Part shown: positions 62,339-64,000 of the stretch, in pieces | Layout: each line of letters opens with the position of its first letter | Position numbering within the stretch: the stretch's first letter is position 1 | Assembly: GCF_016900375.1 (NCBI RefSeq) | Contig: NZ_JACJKB010000005.1 | Location: 93,756 to 157,755, forward strand | DNA from: Collinsella tanakaei | GTDB taxonomy: Bacteria > Actinomycetota > Coriobacteriia > Coriobacteriales > Coriobacteriaceae | Direction of reading: 5' to 3' | DNA length: 64,000 nt | The notes under the pieces: generated by a model | Seen by the model: the letters and a program-made list of their open reading frames with translations, nothing else | What the model was told of the DNA's origin: nothing | Database searches by the model: none | Position numbers and translations under genes: made by a program

Positions 62339-63817
62339 CTAGCGCTCCTGCACGCTGCCGTCGCGCACCTCCCAGATGCGCGTGGTGCACGCGCTCAGGA
62401 ACGTGTGGTCGTGGCTCACGAGCAGGAGCGCCCCGGGGTATCCCGCAAGTGCGCGCTCGAGCGCCTCGGTTGAATGCAGGTCCAGATGGTTGGTCGGCTC
62501 GTCCATGACGATGAGGACGGGATGGCGCAGCATGTCGGCTGCCAGCATGAGCTTGCGCAGCTCGCCCGGACTCGTGCGGCCTCCCTCGAGGATGCGGTCC
62601 GGATCGGAATTGAGCTGCGCCACGGTCGAGAGCACGCGGCCGCGCTCCGCATCGGAGAGCTCCAGCACACCTTGGATTGTGCGCTCGCGTTCGCGCGCAT
62701 CGAGTTCCTGGGGAATGTCGAGGATGGCGAGGTCGTCGGCCATAAGGCCGCGCAGGTGCGCCAACAGCGTCGACTTGCCCGCGCCGTTGGGCCCCACGAT
62801 GCCGATGTGGTCGGTGTTGCCCACGAACAGCTCCGGGATGGCCAGGCTACCCGGCCCGCAGGGGATGGTTGCCGCGGGCACGTGCAGCACCGTCTTACGC
62901 GGGCTGGGATGCGCATCGACCCAGAGGTCGCCATCGTAGCGCTTGTGGACGAACGCCTGCGCGACGCGCTGTCGTGCGGCCTCCACCTGCGCATTCATCT
63001 GCACGGTCTTCTTGCCGGCCGCGCCGTCCTGTCCGGTGTAGATGGCGAGGTCGATCTTCGCCTTGGCCGATTTATCCTTGGGGTCGATATGCCGTTTACT
63101 GCGTCGCGCCGTCGCGCGCGCCGCCTCGTGCGCACGCCGGTCCTGTTCGGCAGATAGGCGAGCGAGCTGCTCTTTTGCCGCAGCTCGCTCGCGCGCGGTC
63201 GACGTGCGCTCAAGCTCTGCCTGACCGTGCGCCGCCGTATAGCCTCCAGGCCGCACCACGAGCTTTCCGCCGGGCTCGAACGACACGCAGCGGTCGACGA
63301 GCGCATCGAGCAGCTCGCGGTCGTGCGACACGAGGATGCCGATGCCGCGAAAGCGCGCCAGGGCGGCTGCGAGCTGGGCTCGCGCGTCGGCATCCAGGTG
63401 GTTGGTGGGCTCGTCCGCCACGAGCACATCGGGTCGCTGCCACAGCGCGACGGCAATCTGCAGTTTCTTTCGCTCGCCGAAAGAGAGTTCATCGAAGCGC
63501 CAGGGCATGTCGTCCTCGATGCGAAAGATGCGGCGAAGCTCCCGTGCCTCGCGTTCGTAATCGGCAGCGAAGTCGTAGAGTCCCTCGGGGGCAACATCGG
63601 CCTCTTGCGGGCACATCGTGCATACGAGTCCGCGCGTGACCGAGCCCGCATCGGGCTCGATGATGCCGCAGGCGATACGCGCGAGGGTCGACTTGCCGCA
63701 GCCGTTATCGCCCAGAAGGCCGGTCCAGCCTTCGGGAAACGCAACGGATACGTTGCTGAGAATCGGTTGTACAGAGGAGGGATAGGCGTAGGTCACGCCG
63801 GATAGCGTCAACTGCAT
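62339..63817 (-). CDS. ABC-F family ATPase
   Basis: The 492-residue protein has two ABC ATPase domains without membrane segments: Walker A GDNGCGKST and GPNGAGKST, signatures LSFGERKKLQ and TSPGELRKLM, Walker B VLVADEPTNHLD and LIVMDEPTNHLD, joined by a long charged linker (RERAAAKEQLARLSAEQDRR). This is the ABC-F layout; members act on the ribosome, some as antibiotic-resistance proteins of the Lsa/Msr type and others as translation factors. AAGGAG precedes the ATG at 63817. Sequence alone does not decide between these roles. Confidence 0.92.
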   Translation of the reverse strand: MQLTLSGVTYAYPSSVQPILSNVSVAFPEGWTGLLGDNGCGKSTLARIACGIIEPDAGSVTRGLVCTMCPQEADVAPEGLYDFAADYEREARELRRIFRIEDDMPWRFDELSFGERKKLQIAVALWQRPDVLVADEPTNHLDADARAQLAAALARFRGIGILVSHDRELLDALVDRCVSFEPGGKLVVRPGGYTAAHGQAELERTSTARERAAAKEQLARLSAEQDRRAHEAARATARRSKRHIDPKDKSAKAKIDLAIYTGQDGAAGKKTVQMNAQVEAARQRVAQAFVHKRYDGDLWVDAHPSPRKTVLHVPAATIPCGPGSLAIPELFVGNTDHIGIVGPNGAGKSTLLAHLRGLMADDLAILDIPQELDARERERTIQGVLELSDAERGRVLSTVAQLNSDPDRILEGGRTSPGELRKLMLAADMLRHPVLIVMDEPTNHLDLHSTEALERALAGYPGALLLVSHDHTFLSACTTRIWEVRDGSVQER

Positions 63818-63927
63818 AGATAAGACTCCTTGGAAGACGGCGGGTGCCGTCGCCGAGCACCCGCGAGCGCGGGTGGAACTCATCAGGTGTGTTTGGTCAA
63901 GTCCGTCTTTCTGAAATGATCACGGAA

Positions 63928-63970
63928 AACTTTCGGGTTTGGGCACGCAACTTTTTCGGGTTCGGTCACG
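63928..63970. repeat. Two tandem 21-bp direct repeats
   Basis: AACTTTCGGGTTTGGGCACG at 63928-63947 and AACTTTTTCGGGTTCGGTCACG's counterpart at 63949-63970 are related and repeat every 21 bp. They lie upstream of the ABC-F gene at the right edge of the window and could be a regulator site or a repeat cut off by the edge. Confidence 0.5.
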
Positions 63971-64000
63971 GGCGCGCCGCTAGCTTCCCGACTTGCCCAG

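Overview
The window is GC-rich and gene-dense, with strong purine-rich ribosome binding sites, GTG/TTG (and one probable CTG) starts, LPXTG-type surface anchors, mannose-family PTS genes, pyruvate:ferredoxin oxidoreductase, a B12-type ribonucleotide reductase and an FHA/Ser-Thr-kinase pair. Together these suggest a strictly anaerobic gut actinobacterium of the class Coriobacteriia, most likely Collinsella or a close relative. The genus is an inference from gene content, not from a marker gene.

Layout. 1-8.4 kb: the end of an FHA/kinase locus, two small proteins, a 78-bp perfect palindrome, then the housekeeping set dnaX, ybaB and recR and a membrane-bound LytTR regulator. 8.7-10.7 kb: a sortase-anchored 5'-nucleotidase. 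10.9-19.0 kb: the most interesting locus, a SpoIIE-type phosphatase, a STAS antagonist and an RsbW-like kinase followed by a minimal HlyD-like adaptor, a C39-peptidase ABC exporter and a second NHLP-type ABC exporter. A convergent double-glycine precursor peptide closes the locus. The RsbW-like protein ends in its own double-glycine leader-like sequence, and a third such peptide, with a Cys4 core, lies at 25.3 kb next to an orphan LytTR response regulator. I read these as one peptide-secretion system in which cytoplasmic partner switching and peptide export are physically linked. 19.5-24.1 kb: nifJ and a DUF308 membrane protein, separated by evenly spaced operator-like sites.

25.7-35.4 kb: sugar uptake. 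A sucrose gene set on the minus strand (LacI regulator, PTS EIIBC, GH32 hydrolase) is followed by a MarR regulator and a plus-strand mannose-family PTS operon (EIIA, EIIB, EIIC, EIID and a small membrane protein) and a HAD phosphatase. 35.5-44.7 kb: a short UvrA paralogue, then a less GC-rich stretch that looks acquired. It holds a 22-bp duplicated gene end, a toxin-like small peptide, a serine recombinase, a possible invertible segment and a 1521-residue surface protein with a VWA domain. 45-64 kb: class II ribonucleotide reductase with NrdR-like boxes, a metallo-hydrolase, an sdpR/sdpI-like pair, a secreted SGNH/SLH hydrolase, redox enzymes, an Hsp70/J-protein/DUF5685 operon, an Rrf2 regulator, membrane proteins, a GH13 glycosidase and an ABC-F ATPase.

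Intergenic DNA is unusually rich in repeats. I see at least six families: GGGACAGG-core palindromes that overlap stop codons, CGACAAGATGGGGCC elements, TGTTCCGATAGCGCACAG units, a tandem hairpin pair with compensatory changes, a 160-bp dispersed element, and two elements with terminal inverted repeats. No CRISPR array, rRNA or complete tRNA gene was recognised. All calls rest on reading the sequence and on recalled family knowledge; no database search was run.
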